64,000 nucleotides of DNA from Alphaproteobacteria bacterium (GTDB lineage Bacteria > Pseudomonadota > Alphaproteobacteria > SHVV01), in assembly GCA_016869275.1 (NCBI GenBank), contig VGEO01000001.1, forward strand, positions 50,969 to 114,968, written 5' to 3'. Shown here one piece after another: positions 34,740-43,530 of the stretch. Below the pieces are notes generated by a model. The model ran no database searches. It was not told where the DNA came from and saw nothing but the letters and a program-made list of their open reading frames with translations. The first letter of the stretch is position 1. Each line of letters opens with the position of its first letter. The position numbers and the translations under genes are program-made.

Positions 34740-35273
34740 CTAGCCGCCGGCGCCGCGCATGAGTTCGACGCTGCGCCGAAACGCGGCGACGATGTTCTTG
34801 TAGCCGGTGCAGCGGCAGAGATTGCCCGACAGCGCCTCGCGGATCGCGTCCTCGGACAGGTCGGGCGTCGGGTCTTCCTCGAGGTAGTTGACGATCGCCA
34901 TCACGAACCCCGGCGTGCAATAGCCGCACTGCAGCGCGTGACACTCGCGAAACGCCTGCTGCACCGGATGCAGCGTGCCGTCCGGCTTGGCGACGCTCTC
35001 GATCGTGCGGATGTCGGCGCCGTCAGCTTGGACCGCGAACGCTAGGCACGAGCGGCCGGCGCGTCCGTCGATGATGACCGTGCAGCAGCCGCAGACGCCG
35101 TGCTCGCAGCCGACGTGGGTCCCGGTCAAGCCGAGTTCGTGCCGGAGGAAATCCGAGAGCAGCAAGCGCGGACTCACGTCGCGCGTTACTTGCTCGCCGT
35201 TGACGGTGAGCGACACACGGACCTTCGGATCGGCGGAGGCGACGGTGTCGGACGGGCGGATTCGGCGCGACAT
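34740..35273 (-). CDS. Molybdenum hydroxylase 2Fe-2S subunit (CoxS-like)
   Basis: A 177-residue electron-transfer subunit with two 2Fe-2S clusters. The plant-type cluster cysteines are in [16 protein letters not shown] plus a later SCLAF, and the second, helical-domain cluster is in [14 protein letters not shown] and [12 protein letters not shown]. The ATG at 35273 was chosen because it lies 5 nt after the FAD-subunit stop. It sits between the FAD and large subunits in the M-S-L order of Cox operons. About 17 residues more than usual precede the first strand. Confidence 0.92.
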   Translation of the reverse strand: MSRRIRPSDTVASADPKVRVSLTVNGEQVTRDVSPRLLLSDFLRHELGLTGTHVGCEHGVCGCCTVIIDGRAGRSCLAFAVQADGADIRTIESVAKPDGTLHPVQQAFRECHALQCGYCTPGFVMAIVNYLEEDPTPDLSEDAIREALSGNLCRCTGYKNIVAAFRRSVELMRGAGG

Positions 35274-35278
35274 GGCGA

Positions 35279-36142
35279 TTACCGGGCGACGCGGGAGAAA
35301 GCGGTGGCGACCGTGCGCTTGACCAGGGTGGCGACCAAGTCCTGGCGAAACGCGGTGCTGGCGTTGCGGTCGTCGCCGGTGGTGACGTAACGGCGGGCGG
35401 CCTGAGCGGCGATCTCGAACGAGCCATCGGCGCGAACGCCGACGAGGGCTTTCTCGGCATCGATCAAGCGGGTGGCCTTGGGCGCGATGCCGCAGGCCGC
35501 AAGCCGCGCCACCGTGCAGGCACCGCCGCTCCCGACCATGACCAGCGCGCATACCCCGGCGAGCGCATAGTCGCCGTGGCGGCGCGCGACTTCAAGGAAC
35601 GCGTAACCGGTTCCCGGCGCCAGCGTCGGGATCCGTACTTCGGTCAACACCTCGCCCTGTTCGAGCGCGGTGGTGAGGTGGAAGTGGAAGAAGTCCTCGG
35701 CCGCGATCGTGCGCTCGCCTTTGGGGCCGCGCGCCACGACCGAACCGCCGGTCGCAACCAGGAGGCATGGCAGCTCGGCCGACGCGTCGGCATGGGCGAG
35801 GCTGCCGCCGATCGTGCCGCGGTTGCGGACGATGATGTGCGCGACATTGCCCAAGACGTCGCGGATCAACGGATTGGCCCGATGCGCCGCTTCGTCGAGC
35901 TCAAGTTCGCGATGCCGGGTCATCGCCCCGACGCGAATGACGTTGCCCTCAACCCGGATACCGCGGAGCGCCTCGATCTTGCGCAGATCGACCAGCTTTG
36001 ATGGCGCCGCCAAGCGAAAGTTGAGGGTCGGGATCAGGCTCTGGCCGCCGGCGAGCGGCCTAGCGCCCTCGTCGCCGGCAAGTTCGGTGATCGCGGCGTC
36101 GAGTGACTCCGGGGCGACGTATTGGAACAGCGCCGGTTTCAT
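35279..36142 (-). CDS. Molybdenum hydroxylase FAD subunit (CoxM-like)
   Basis: A 287-residue FAD-binding subunit. Visible segments are the N-terminal LAGGQSLIPTLNFRLAAPSK, and the flavin-contacting RNRGTIGGSLAHADASAELP near residue 105, both hallmarks of the CoxM/XdhA FAD domain. It passes electrons from the iron-sulfur subunit to an acceptor. ATG at 36142 overlaps the stop of hyuB by 4 nt, tying the hydroxylase to the hydantoinase-like genes as one operon. Confidence 0.92.
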   Translation of the reverse strand: MKPALFQYVAPESLDAAITELAGDEGARPLAGGQSLIPTLNFRLAAPSKLVDLRKIEALRGIRVEGNVIRVGAMTRHRELELDEAAHRANPLIRDVLGNVAHIIVRNRGTIGGSLAHADASAELPCLLVATGGSVVARGPKGERTIAAEDFFHFHLTTALEQGEVLTEVRIPTLAPGTGYAFLEVARRHGDYALAGVCALVMVGSGGACTVARLAACGIAPKATRLIDAEKALVGVRADGSFEIAAQAARRYVTTGDDRNASTAFRQDLVATLVKRTVATAFSRVAR

Positions 36143-38085
36143 TCAGCTGCCTTCGCAACGTCGTGCGCGAACCAACCCTCGTCGGGGTCGCGCCACCCAG
36201 CCGGGCGCGCGATCGACTGGTCGCGCTTCTTTTCTTCGACATAGGCGCCGCGGTCGAACATCGGGAGCGTCCCGCGGCGCGCGCCGTGCTCGGCACGCTT
36301 GGCAGCGGTCGCGGCCGTATCGACCGCATAGCGGGCGCCGATCCGCTTGAGCACGACGCCATAGACGGCGAGCGCCGCTTCGGCCGAAACGAGGCCGCAT
36401 TGAACGTCATAGGCGACGCGATCGGGTTCGCGCGCGAGCGGATCGCCCCAGCCGCCGCCACCGGTGGTCGCGATGCGAACGACGGCGCCGGCTTTGATCG
36501 GGACGTTATCGGACATGCCGGCGACCGGCCGCCCGGAGCCGTCGGCGTCCTCGACCGCGACCCGGTAGGTCGCGCCCGGTCCGCCGCCGTTGACGCCATA
36601 GGTATTGACGAGCGCGCGATCGGCGTTGGAGAGCAGCAGGCAGTCCTGCAGCGCCCGTACGCGCTTGTCGTAGCCGAAGCCGCCGCGGCGATAGCCGGCG
36701 CCGCCCGAATCGGTTGCGAGCGCGAGCTGCTCGACCAGCACCGGCCAGCGCGTTTCCGAGAACTCGGCCGGCAGGTTGCGCGAATTCGGCACCGCGTGGA
36801 CCACGTCCGAGCCATCGGCCCACGGCCGCCCCGGACCGCCGCCGCCCAGGACCTCGCGGAACAGGAAGAACTCGCCGTTGTTCTTGGTGCCGTGCAGGCC
36901 CCAGATACGGATCGTCTCGTGGTCAGCCGGCATGCGGCCGCCGGTCGCCTTGGCCAGCAGTGCCGCGAAGACGCCAAGCGAGCGCAGCAAGATGAAGAAG
37001 CGCAGCCCGGTCGCCTTGCCGAACGAGGGCGTCACCAGCGTGCCTTTGGGCGGAAACTTGACGTCGATCACATCGAGTACGCCCTCGTTCATATCGATCT
37101 CGGCGGCGCGCTCGGGCGTGTCGGCGAGCGAGCGCAGCACCGGGCCCATCCACTTACGCACAAACTTGCCGTCGGCGTAGTCGATCGGCCAGTTGATCGG
37201 GCCCTTGGCTTCGCGATCGGTGCCGGTGAAGTCTAGTAGAATCTTGTTCCTGGTCTTGATCATGGTGACGCGCAGCGCGTGCAGGCGCGGCCCTTCGACC
37301 CCATCGTTTTCGATGTAGTCTTCCCACGCGTAGGTACCGTCCTTGATCTTGGGCAGAAGCTCGCGTCGGATCGCTTCGGCGCAGTTCTCGATCATGGCGT
37401 CGAACGCCGCTTCCAGGGTCTCGGCCCCGTAGCGCTCGGCGAGCGCGATCACGCGCTGCGAGCCGAGGCGCGCGGCGCCGATTTCGGCGTCGAGGTCGCC
37501 GCGTAGATGCTCGGCGAGGCGCGAGTTGCGGGCGATGATGCGGAACGCTGCTTCGTTGATCTTGCCGCGCTCGTAGATCTTGATCGGCGGTACCACCAGT
37601 CCTTCGGTCCACATGTCGGTCGCCTTAACCGGCATGCTGCCGGGGACCGCGCCGCCGACGTCGTCGTGGTGGCCGAATACCTGGCTGAAGCCGATCAGAC
37701 GGCTGCGGTGGAAGATCGGCAACGTGGTGCAGAGGTCGGGGATGTGCCCGATGCCGCCGCTCGAGTTGTAGGGATCGTTCCAGAAGAAGATGTCGCCGGG
37801 GTCGATGTCGCCGGCGAAGTGCTCGAACACCGGCTCGACCAGCGCCGAGTAAGAGCGGCCGGTGAGCTTGCGGCCCTTGGCGTCGAACAGGGCGACCCGG
37901 TAGTCGTGCTGGTCGCGGATCATCGGCGAGCGCGCGGTGCGTTCGACCGCGGCCTCGATCTCGAGCTCGGCCGAACGGATCGTGCCGGTGATGACCTCGA
38001 GCTCGATCGGTCCGAGGCGCGGGTTGCGGCGCGGCTTGGCGCCGTTCGTTCGTCCTGCCGTCACCGCGCGCTTGCGATTGGTCAC
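36139..38085 (-). CDS. hyuB: Hydantoinase B / oxoprolinase-family subunit
   Basis: A 648-residue HyuB-type protein. Typical segments are IRDQHDYRVALFDAKGRKLT, FFWNDPYNSSGGIGHIPD, GGGGPGRPWADGSDVVHA and a Gly-rich ATTGGGGWGDPLAREPD near the C-terminus. With HyuA it forms an ATP-dependent amidohydrolase acting on N-methylhydantoin, 5-oxoproline or related five-membered rings, or, in acetone carboxylase relatives, a carboxylase. GTG at 38085 shares GTGA with the end of hyuA; a longer frame merely shadows hyuA. It overlaps coxM by ATGA. Confidence 0.88.
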   Translation of the reverse strand: MTNRKRAVTAGRTNGAKPRRNPRLGPIELEVITGTIRSAELEIEAAVERTARSPMIRDQHDYRVALFDAKGRKLTGRSYSALVEPVFEHFAGDIDPGDIFFWNDPYNSSGGIGHIPDLCTTLPIFHRSRLIGFSQVFGHHDDVGGAVPGSMPVKATDMWTEGLVVPPIKIYERGKINEAAFRIIARNSRLAEHLRGDLDAEIGAARLGSQRVIALAERYGAETLEAAFDAMIENCAEAIRRELLPKIKDGTYAWEDYIENDGVEGPRLHALRVTMIKTRNKILLDFTGTDREAKGPINWPIDYADGKFVRKWMGPVLRSLADTPERAAEIDMNEGVLDVIDVKFPPKGTLVTPSFGKATGLRFFILLRSLGVFAALLAKATGGRMPADHETIRIWGLHGTKNNGEFFLFREVLGGGGPGRPWADGSDVVHAVPNSRNLPAEFSETRWPVLVEQLALATDSGGAGYRRGGFGYDKRVRALQDCLLLSNADRALVNTYGVNGGGPGATYRVAVEDADGSGRPVAGMSDNVPIKAGAVVRIATTGGGGWGDPLAREPDRVAYDVQCGLVSAEAALAVYGVVLKRIGARYAVDTAATAAKRAEHGARRGTLPMFDRGAYVEEKKRDQSIARPAGWRDPDEGWFAHDVAKAAE

Positions 38086-40139
38086 GTCCGCTTCTCCACG
38101 ATCAAGTTGCCGTACGCATCGGTCCGCACCTTCCAGCTCGCCGGCACCACCAGGGTCGAGCCGTACTCCTCGACGATCGCCGGGCCGCTCGCCCTGAACG
38201 TTGGGCCCAGGCGGTCGCGGCGATAGATCGCGCAGTCGACCCACCCCTCGCCACGCCAATAAACCTTGCGCCGTACGGCCGGCTTGGCGCGCGCCGCCTT
38301 GGCGCGGGGGAGCTTGCGTACGTCGGGGCGGTGGGCACGGCCGACCGCCTGGACGCGGAGGCTCACAAGCTCGACGTCCTGAATTCCCTCGTAGTGGAAC
38401 CCGAACGTGCGCTCGTGGACGCGGTGGAACGCCTGCCACATCGCCGCCACCGCCTTGCCGCCCCGACTTCCGGCTGGGATCGGCACCGGCACCTCGTGGC
38501 CTTGGCCGACATAGCGGACGTCGGCCGAGCGGGCAAGGGCGATGTCGCGCTCGCGCACGCCCTCGGCCGCGATCTCGGCGCGGCCGCGCCGCTCAAGCTC
38601 TGCCCAAACCGCTTCGATATCGTCGGCGACCGCACCCGACTGCTGGCGGACGAAGGTACGCACGTAATCGCGCTTGATATCGGAGACGTGGAGGCCGAAC
38701 GCCGACAGATTGCCCGGATTGGGCGGCGAGATCGCCGTGGCGATGCCGAGGAAGTCGGCGACGTCGGCGGCGAACAACCCGCCGGCCCCGCCGAACGCGA
38801 CCATAGCGAAGTCGTTCGGATCGACGCCACGCGTCGTCGTCACCTGGCGGATGCCCTGTACCTGACTCGCGGCGGCGATCTCGATCACGCCGGCAGCGGC
38901 CTCTTCGGCGGTGAGAGCGAGCTTGCGCCCGAGCGCGTCGAACGCCGTCCGCGCTGCTCCAGCGTCGAGCGTAAGGCCGCCACCGATCAACGAGCCGGGC
39001 AGGCGTCCGAGGACGACGGCAGCGTCGGTGACGGTCGGCTGGGTACCGCCGCGGCGATAGCAGATCGGGCCGGGCTCGGCGCCGGCGCTGCGCGGCCCGA
39101 CTTTCAGCGCGCCGTATTCGTCAATCCAGGCGAGCGACCCGCCGCCCGAGCCGACCGAGACGATGTCGAGCATCGGCGTCTTGACCGGATAGTGTTCGAT
39201 CAGCGAGTGGCTGGTGAGCTGCGGCGCCAAGTCGCGGATCAGCGAAACGTCGGTCGACGTGCCGCCGACGTCGATCGTCAGGATGTCCTTGTACCCAGCG
39301 AGTCCGGCGATGTAGGTGGCGCCGAGCACGCCGCCCGCCGGACCCGACATCAGCATCGTCACCGGTTTCTCGCCGGCAGTGTCGCTCGTCACCACGCCGC
39401 CGTTCGACTGCATGATCAGGAACGGCCGCTGGCCGCCAGCCAGTTCGCCGATCCGGGCGCGGGCGCGTCCGAGATAAGTCTTGCAGTAGGGCTTGACCAT
39501 GACGTCGATCAGAGTCGTCATCGCCCGCTCGTATTCGCGGTACTCCGGAAGCACCACCGATGACAGCGAGACGAAGACCTCGGGGAACCGCTCCGCGATC
39601 AGCGCCCCGACCCGGCGTTCATGGGCGTCGTTGGCGTAGGCGTGAAGCAGGCAGACGCCGATGCAGCGGACCCCGAGCTCGACCAACTCAGCCGCAGCGC
39701 GGACGACGCTCGTCTCGTCGAGCGGCGTAAGTACGGTCCCCTCGTACGTCAGCCGCTCGACGACCTCGCGGACGAGATGGAGCGGGACCAGCCGCGGCGA
39801 TTTCACCCAGAAGAACGAATTGCCGTAGCCGTCGGGAACCGATTGGCGCGCGATCTCGATGATATGGCGAAAGCCACGCGTCACGATCAGTCCGAGGCCC
39901 TCGAACTTGTGTTCGAGCACAGCGTTGGTGGCGGTGGTCGAGCCGTGCAAGACGTGGCTGACGTCGCTGGCGACGCGGCCGGCGGCACGGACGACTTCCT
40001 CGATGCCGTTGATCAGGCCGCGCGAGGGATCGGTCGGTGTGCTCGGGGTCTTGATCGCGAACTGATCGCCCGACGCATCGTCGATGGCGACGACGTCGGT
40101 GAACGTACCGCCGGTATCGATCGCGATCCTGAGGTTCAA
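38082..40139 (-). CDS. hyuA: Hydantoinase A / oxoprolinase-family ATPase subunit
   Basis: A 685-residue HyuA-type protein with the ASKHA-type ATP site: AIDTGGTFTDVVAID at the N-terminus and TIDVGGTSTDVSLIRDLAP near residue 290. Further family features are VLHGSTTATNAVLE near residue 65 and VAFGGAGGLFAADVADFLG near 445. The start is TTG at 40139 with GGGAG upstream; no ATG lies nearby in frame. A 17-bp palindrome sits 34-50 nt upstream. First gene of the hyuA-hyuB-coxM-coxS-coxL unit. Substrate unknown; sequence alone cannot separate N-methylhydantoinase from oxoprolinase. Confidence 0.88.
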   Translation of the reverse strand: MNLRIAIDTGGTFTDVVAIDDASGDQFAIKTPSTPTDPSRGLINGIEEVVRAAGRVASDVSHVLHGSTTATNAVLEHKFEGLGLIVTRGFRHIIEIARQSVPDGYGNSFFWVKSPRLVPLHLVREVVERLTYEGTVLTPLDETSVVRAAAELVELGVRCIGVCLLHAYANDAHERRVGALIAERFPEVFVSLSSVVLPEYREYERAMTTLIDVMVKPYCKTYLGRARARIGELAGGQRPFLIMQSNGGVVTSDTAGEKPVTMLMSGPAGGVLGATYIAGLAGYKDILTIDVGGTSTDVSLIRDLAPQLTSHSLIEHYPVKTPMLDIVSVGSGGGSLAWIDEYGALKVGPRSAGAEPGPICYRRGGTQPTVTDAAVVLGRLPGSLIGGGLTLDAGAARTAFDALGRKLALTAEEAAAGVIEIAAASQVQGIRQVTTTRGVDPNDFAMVAFGGAGGLFAADVADFLGIATAISPPNPGNLSAFGLHVSDIKRDYVRTFVRQQSGAVADDIEAVWAELERRGRAEIAAEGVRERDIALARSADVRYVGQGHEVPVPIPAGSRGGKAVAAMWQAFHRVHERTFGFHYEGIQDVELVSLRVQAVGRAHRPDVRKLPRAKAARAKPAVRRKVYWRGEGWVDCAIYRRDRLGPTFRASGPAIVEEYGSTLVVPASWKVRTDAYGNLIVEKRT

Positions 40140-40172
40140 CGCCCGGCTCCCTCGGCTCCTGTATCCTACTTT

Positions 40173-40189
40173 ATGGATATCATATCCAT
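40173..40189. promoter_or_regulatory. 17-bp palindrome, probable operator before hyuA
   Basis: ATGGATAT-C-ATATCCAT is a perfect inverted repeat in an AT-rich patch between the broken binding-protein gene and hyuA. It reads TGGA-3 nt-centre-3 nt-TCCA, resembling the TGGAAAT-n-ATTTCCA boxes of IclR-family regulators; an IclR gene lies 0.8 kb upstream. Confidence 0.55.
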
Positions 40190-40202
40190 TTTTAACGCTT
40201 CC

Positions 40203-40972
40203 TCAACCGAAAGTCGTACCATCGAAGCGATTGAAGTCGTCGATGTAGGCAGCGGTAAACGCGGCGCCGACGTCGAAGCTGCGGCGGATCGTGCCGGCAT
40301 TGACGAGATAGTAGCGCCAATCGCCGAGCGCCCGCGCTGCCCGCGCCAGTACCTCGCTGCGCGCTGCGAGTTCGTCCTCGGTCACCCAGTAGCAGGACGA
40401 GGCGCGGATGCGGTCGAGGAAGAGTGCGGACAGCCGCCGGAGCGCAAGGCCCTCGGCCGCGAAGTCGCCGAGGTTCCAGTCGATCAAGAAGATCGCGTCG
40501 GCTTCGCCACCTTCGAGTGGTCCGACCATGCGCTTGGCCTCGGTGCTCGATCCGCGCCAAGGCACCCAGGTGACATCCGCGGACGCGATGTCCTCGGCCG
40601 CCAGCGCCGCCTCGCCCAGCGCCTGCAGGTGCGCGAAGTCGCAGACGATCCGCTTGCCCCTGAGGTCGGCAAGGGTACGTATCAGGCTCGCCGGCACCGC
40701 CGCGAACCAGCGGTGCGTACGCCGGGGTTTGCTGCCGCTCGCCCGCATCGGCCACGGCCGATCAGCCCGACGATGGTATTGAGGCAGGCGAAGGTGCAGT
40801 CGCCGGCAATCAAGCACTGCGCCGTCGCGGCGGGCTCACCGCCATAGAAGAAATCGAACTCGACGCCGACCTCGCGGTCGTAGCCGAGGGCCGAGGCGGC
40901 GCTTAAGTAAGCGTAGGCCGCGGTCATGCCGCCCGGCACCGCCATACCGATCGTGACCTTGTCGCGCGCCAT
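40203..40972 (-). pseudogene. NMT1-like substrate-binding protein, frameshifted
   Basis: Two adjoining minus-strand frames together resemble one ABC binding protein without signal peptide. The N-terminal part from ATG 40972 reads KVTIGMAVPGGMTAAYAYLS and reaches TFACLNTIVGLIGR. The remainder, in another frame from about 40750, reads RRTHRWFAAVPASLIRTLAD, then GKRIVCDFAHLQALG, and ends at 40203. The shift is at roughly 40745-40760. The joined length (about 255 residues) is short for the family, so a small deletion is possible. It lies between the IclR gene and hyuA, where an intact copy would be part of the operon. Assembly indel cannot be excluded. Confidence 0.7.
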
Positions 40973-41003
40973 GACGCCTCCGCCGCCGTCCGCGCTCGCC
41001 CAG

Positions 41004-41855
41004 CTACTTTCGCGAGGTCGCGTCGACGCCTCGCCTCGCCTCGACCAGGAGCCTGACCGGTGGGCGCCAGCCGAGCGCCATCGAGACAGCGTTGGCGGCC
41101 ATCAGCAGCGCTTCGCGGAGCTTCTCTTCGCTCGCGCGCTCGCGCAACAGCGAGCGCCGACAGATGAAGCAAATCGACGCGATGACGCGGCTGTGGCGAT
41201 CGAACACCGGGGCCGCCAGCGAGCCGGTGAACGGCTGGACGTCGCCCTCGGTGCGAGCGAAACCCTGGCCGCGGATGCGATCGAGAATCGTGCGGAGCTG
41301 CGCCGGCTCTGTCACGGTCTCGGCGGTCAAGCGCTCGAGCGGGCCGGCCAGGTAGCGCGCGACGTCGTCCGGCTTGGCATAGGCGAGCAGCGCCTGGCCC
41401 TTCGAACCGGCGTGGAGCGGGAAGTGGTAGCCGTAGGCGGCCTTGGTGATGACCTTGCCGCTGGCGTGGTGCGAGTAGAGGACGACGGCGAGCCGACCCG
41501 AGCGCTCGACCAGCTGAACCGTGAAGTCGAGGCCCGGTACCGCCACTTCGAGATAGGGCTGGGCGACGTCGAGCACCGGGTGCGTGGCGAGATAGGAGGT
41601 GCCGACGAACCAGAGGCGTGGGCCGATGCTATAGCGGTTGGTGTCGGAGTGGCGGATAACGAACCCGCCCTGCTCAAGCTGGTCGAGCGTGCGATGCACG
41701 GTCGCCCACGAAAGCCCGAGCGCCGCCTCGACGTCAGTTGCGCGTGCCGGCTGCACCGCCAAATATTCGAGGATTTCGAGCGTACGCCGCACGCCTTTGA
41801 GCGCCGTGCGGTTCGCACCACCGTCGTCGAACACGGTCTTCTTCTTGCGCGCCAT
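41004..41855 (-). CDS. IclR-family transcriptional regulator
   Basis: A 283-residue regulator. The N-terminal winged helix-turn-helix covers about residues 20-75 (VRRTLEILEYLAVQPARATD, LSWATVHRTLDQLEQGGFVI), and an IclR effector domain covers 85-265 (SSYLATHP-type opening, HAGSKGQALLAYA near 155 and FICRRSLLRERASEEKLREA near the end). ATG at 41855 was preferred over one at 41885. It is divergent from mgdA and upstream of the binding-protein pseudogene and hyuA, so it could control either side. Confidence 0.9.
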   Translation of the reverse strand: MARKKKTVFDDGGANRTALKGVRRTLEILEYLAVQPARATDVEAALGLSWATVHRTLDQLEQGGFVIRHSDTNRYSIGPRLWFVGTSYLATHPVLDVAQPYLEVAVPGLDFTVQLVERSGRLAVVLYSHHASGKVITKAAYGYHFPLHAGSKGQALLAYAKPDDVARYLAGPLERLTAETVTEPAQLRTILDRIRGQGFARTEGDVQPFTGSLAAPVFDRHSRVIASICFICRRSLLRERASEEKLREALLMAANAVSMALGWRPPVRLLVEARRGVDATSRK

Positions 41856-41996
41856 CTTCACCTCCGCCGGGCGCGATTGTATCAAATGCGGAAGCCAGGG
41901 GTGACGATCCAGCCTTGTTTCCGCTTAGGAAAAAAAGTTGAAAGTTGATAAACCGACCGCTATCGTCGTTTCGTCTCCAGCCACAATAAGGCGAAC
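41856..41996. promoter_or_regulatory. Divergent promoter region with inverted repeat TTTCC-N5-GGAAA
   Basis: The 141-nt gap between the IclR gene and mgdA is AT-rich compared with its surroundings. TTTCC (41918-41922) and GGAAA (41928-41932) form an inverted repeat, and AAAGTTG is repeated in tandem just after it (41935-41948). The GGAAA half-site resembles IclR-family boxes in inverted order, so autoregulation and control of mgdA are possible. Exact promoter elements could not be set. Confidence 0.45.
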
Positions 41997-43238
41997 GTGC
42001 CGTTCGGTCTTCTCAAATACGGTTTACGCCGGCGCTACCCGGCACGCCCGGATCTCCCGCCCGAGCCCGACCTCAGGCCCGCCTACGACGTCGTGATTGT
42101 CGGCGGCGGCGGCCACGGGCTCGCCATCGCCTATTACCTGGCGCGCGAGCACGGCATTACCAACGTCGCCGTGCTCGAAAAAAACTACATCGGCGGCGGC
42201 AATACCGGACGCAACACGACCGTGATCCGGTCGAACTACGTTACCCCCGAGTCGGTCCGCTTCTACAAAGCGGCGGTCGAGCTCTACCGCGACCTCTCCG
42301 AGGAGCTCGACGTCAACCTGATGTATGCGGAGCGCGGCCAGCTTACGCTCGCGCACAACGACGCCAGCATAAGGAGCTTTCGCCTGCGGGCCGAGGTCGG
42401 AAAGCTCCTCGGCACCCGGATCGAGTTGATCGACCCGCCGGCGATCCGTGCGCTGGTGCCGGCGCTCCACATGCCGGAAGGCGGCCGCTACCCGATCCTC
42501 GCCGGCCTCTGGCACCAGGATGGCGGTCTGGCCCGCCACGATGCGGTTGCCTGGGGTTTTGCCGCGCGTGCAGCGGAGCGCGGGGTCCACATCTTTCAGC
42601 GTACCGAGGTAACTGGGATCGACGTCGAAAGCGGCCGCGCCGTCGGCGTTGCGACCAATCGCGGCCGCATCGCCGCCGGTGCCGTCGTTCAAGCGGTCGC
42701 CGGCTATTCGTCGCTGCTCGCCAAGATGGCAGGGTTCCGGCTGCCGATCCGCACCTATCCGCTGCAGGCGATGGTGACCGAACCGGTCAAACCGTTTCTC
42801 GAGCCGCTGGTATCGTCGGCGCAGCTCCACGCCTACGTGTCGCAGACCGCGCGCGGCGAACTGGTGATCGGCGGCGGCTCCGATCCCTACGAGCTCTATT
42901 CGACCCGATCGACGCTTGACCTCAAGGAGAGCCTAATCCAGCACACGCTCGAACTTTTTCCGTTCCTCGCCAACGTCAAGCTCCTCCGCCAATGGGCCGG
43001 CGTCACCGACATGACGCCCGACTACAGCCCGATCATGGGCGAGAGCCCGGTCGCCGGTTATTGGCTCGACGCCGGCTGGGGCACCTACGGCTTCAAGGCG
43101 ACGCCGGCGTCGGGACGCTACATGGCGCGCGCGATCGCGACCAACCGCGTCCCCGACATCTTGCGCCCGTTCGCGCTCGACCGTTTCCGCAGCCTCGCGC
43201 TCGTGAACGAGATGGGCGCGACCGCGGCGAGCCATTAG
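41997..43238 (+). CDS. mgdA: N-methylglutamate dehydrogenase subunit A (SoxB-like)
   Basis: A 413-residue FAD oxidoreductase of the sarcosine oxidase beta-subunit type. The FAD fold reads YDVVIVGGGGHGLAIAYYLA near residue 30, followed by NTGRNTTVIRSNYVTPESVR, which carries the usual flavin-contact region. WAGVTDMTPDYSPIMGE and DAGWGTYGFKATPASG are near the C-terminus. GTG at 41997 with AATAAGG upstream. On its own it would be called sarcosine oxidase; adjacent mgsABC and gmaS make N-methylglutamate dehydrogenase the better call. It oxidises N-methylglutamate to glutamate and formaldehyde (or methylene-H4F) with the other three subunits. Confidence 0.87.
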   Translation: MPFGLLKYGLRRRYPARPDLPPEPDLRPAYDVVIVGGGGHGLAIAYYLAREHGITNVAVLEKNYIGGGNTGRNTTVIRSNYVTPESVRFYKAAVELYRDLSEELDVNLMYAERGQLTLAHNDASIRSFRLRAEVGKLLGTRIELIDPPAIRALVPALHMPEGGRYPILAGLWHQDGGLARHDAVAWGFAARAAERGVHIFQRTEVTGIDVESGRAVGVATNRGRIAAGAVVQAVAGYSSLLAKMAGFRLPIRTYPLQAMVTEPVKPFLEPLVSSAQLHAYVSQTARGELVIGGGSDPYELYSTRSTLDLKESLIQHTLELFPFLANVKLLRQWAGVTDMTPDYSPIMGESPVAGYWLDAGWGTYGFKATPASGRYMARAIATNRVPDILRPFALDRFRSLALVNEMGATAASH

Positions 43239-43251
43239 GCGCGGGTGCGCC

Positions 43252-43530
43252 ATGAAGCTGCTCCGCTGCCCGCTCAACGGCCCGCGTAACATCAGCGAGT
43301 TCGTGTGCTGGGGCGAAGTCGCCGACCAACCCGATCCCGCGACCGCCGACGACTTGGCGTGGACCGACTATCTCTATTTCTCGAATAACACCGCAGGGGT
43401 CGTGTTTGAGTGGTGGTGCCACACGCCGACCAGCTACTGGTTCATCGCCGAGCGTCACACGGTAAGCGACGACGTCATCCGCACCTATACTATGGACGAG
43501 TTTAGGGCGATCCGGCGAGACGGACGATGA
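43252..43530 (+). CDS. mgdB: N-methylglutamate dehydrogenase subunit B (SoxD-like)
   Basis: A 92-residue SoxD-type small subunit. It begins MKLLRCPLNGPRNISEFVCW and contains EWWCHTPTSYWFIAERHTV and IRTYTMDEFRA. The CPxNG opening in place of CPxCG and the EWWCH segment match the SoxD-like subunits found in methylamine clusters more than classic SoxD, whose zinc site has more cysteines. It starts 13 nt after mgdA and overlaps mgdC by 4 nt. Confidence 0.87.
   Translation: MKLLRCPLNGPRNISEFVCWGEVADQPDPATADDLAWTDYLYFSNNTAGVVFEWWCHTPTSYWFIAERHTVSDDVIRTYTMDEFRAIRRDGR

Noticed and set aside
32312..36142. Aerobic CO dehydrogenase CoxMSL
   Set aside because: The large subunit lacks the AYxCSFR loop that defines form I CO dehydrogenase, so only a CoxL-like hydroxylase is supported.
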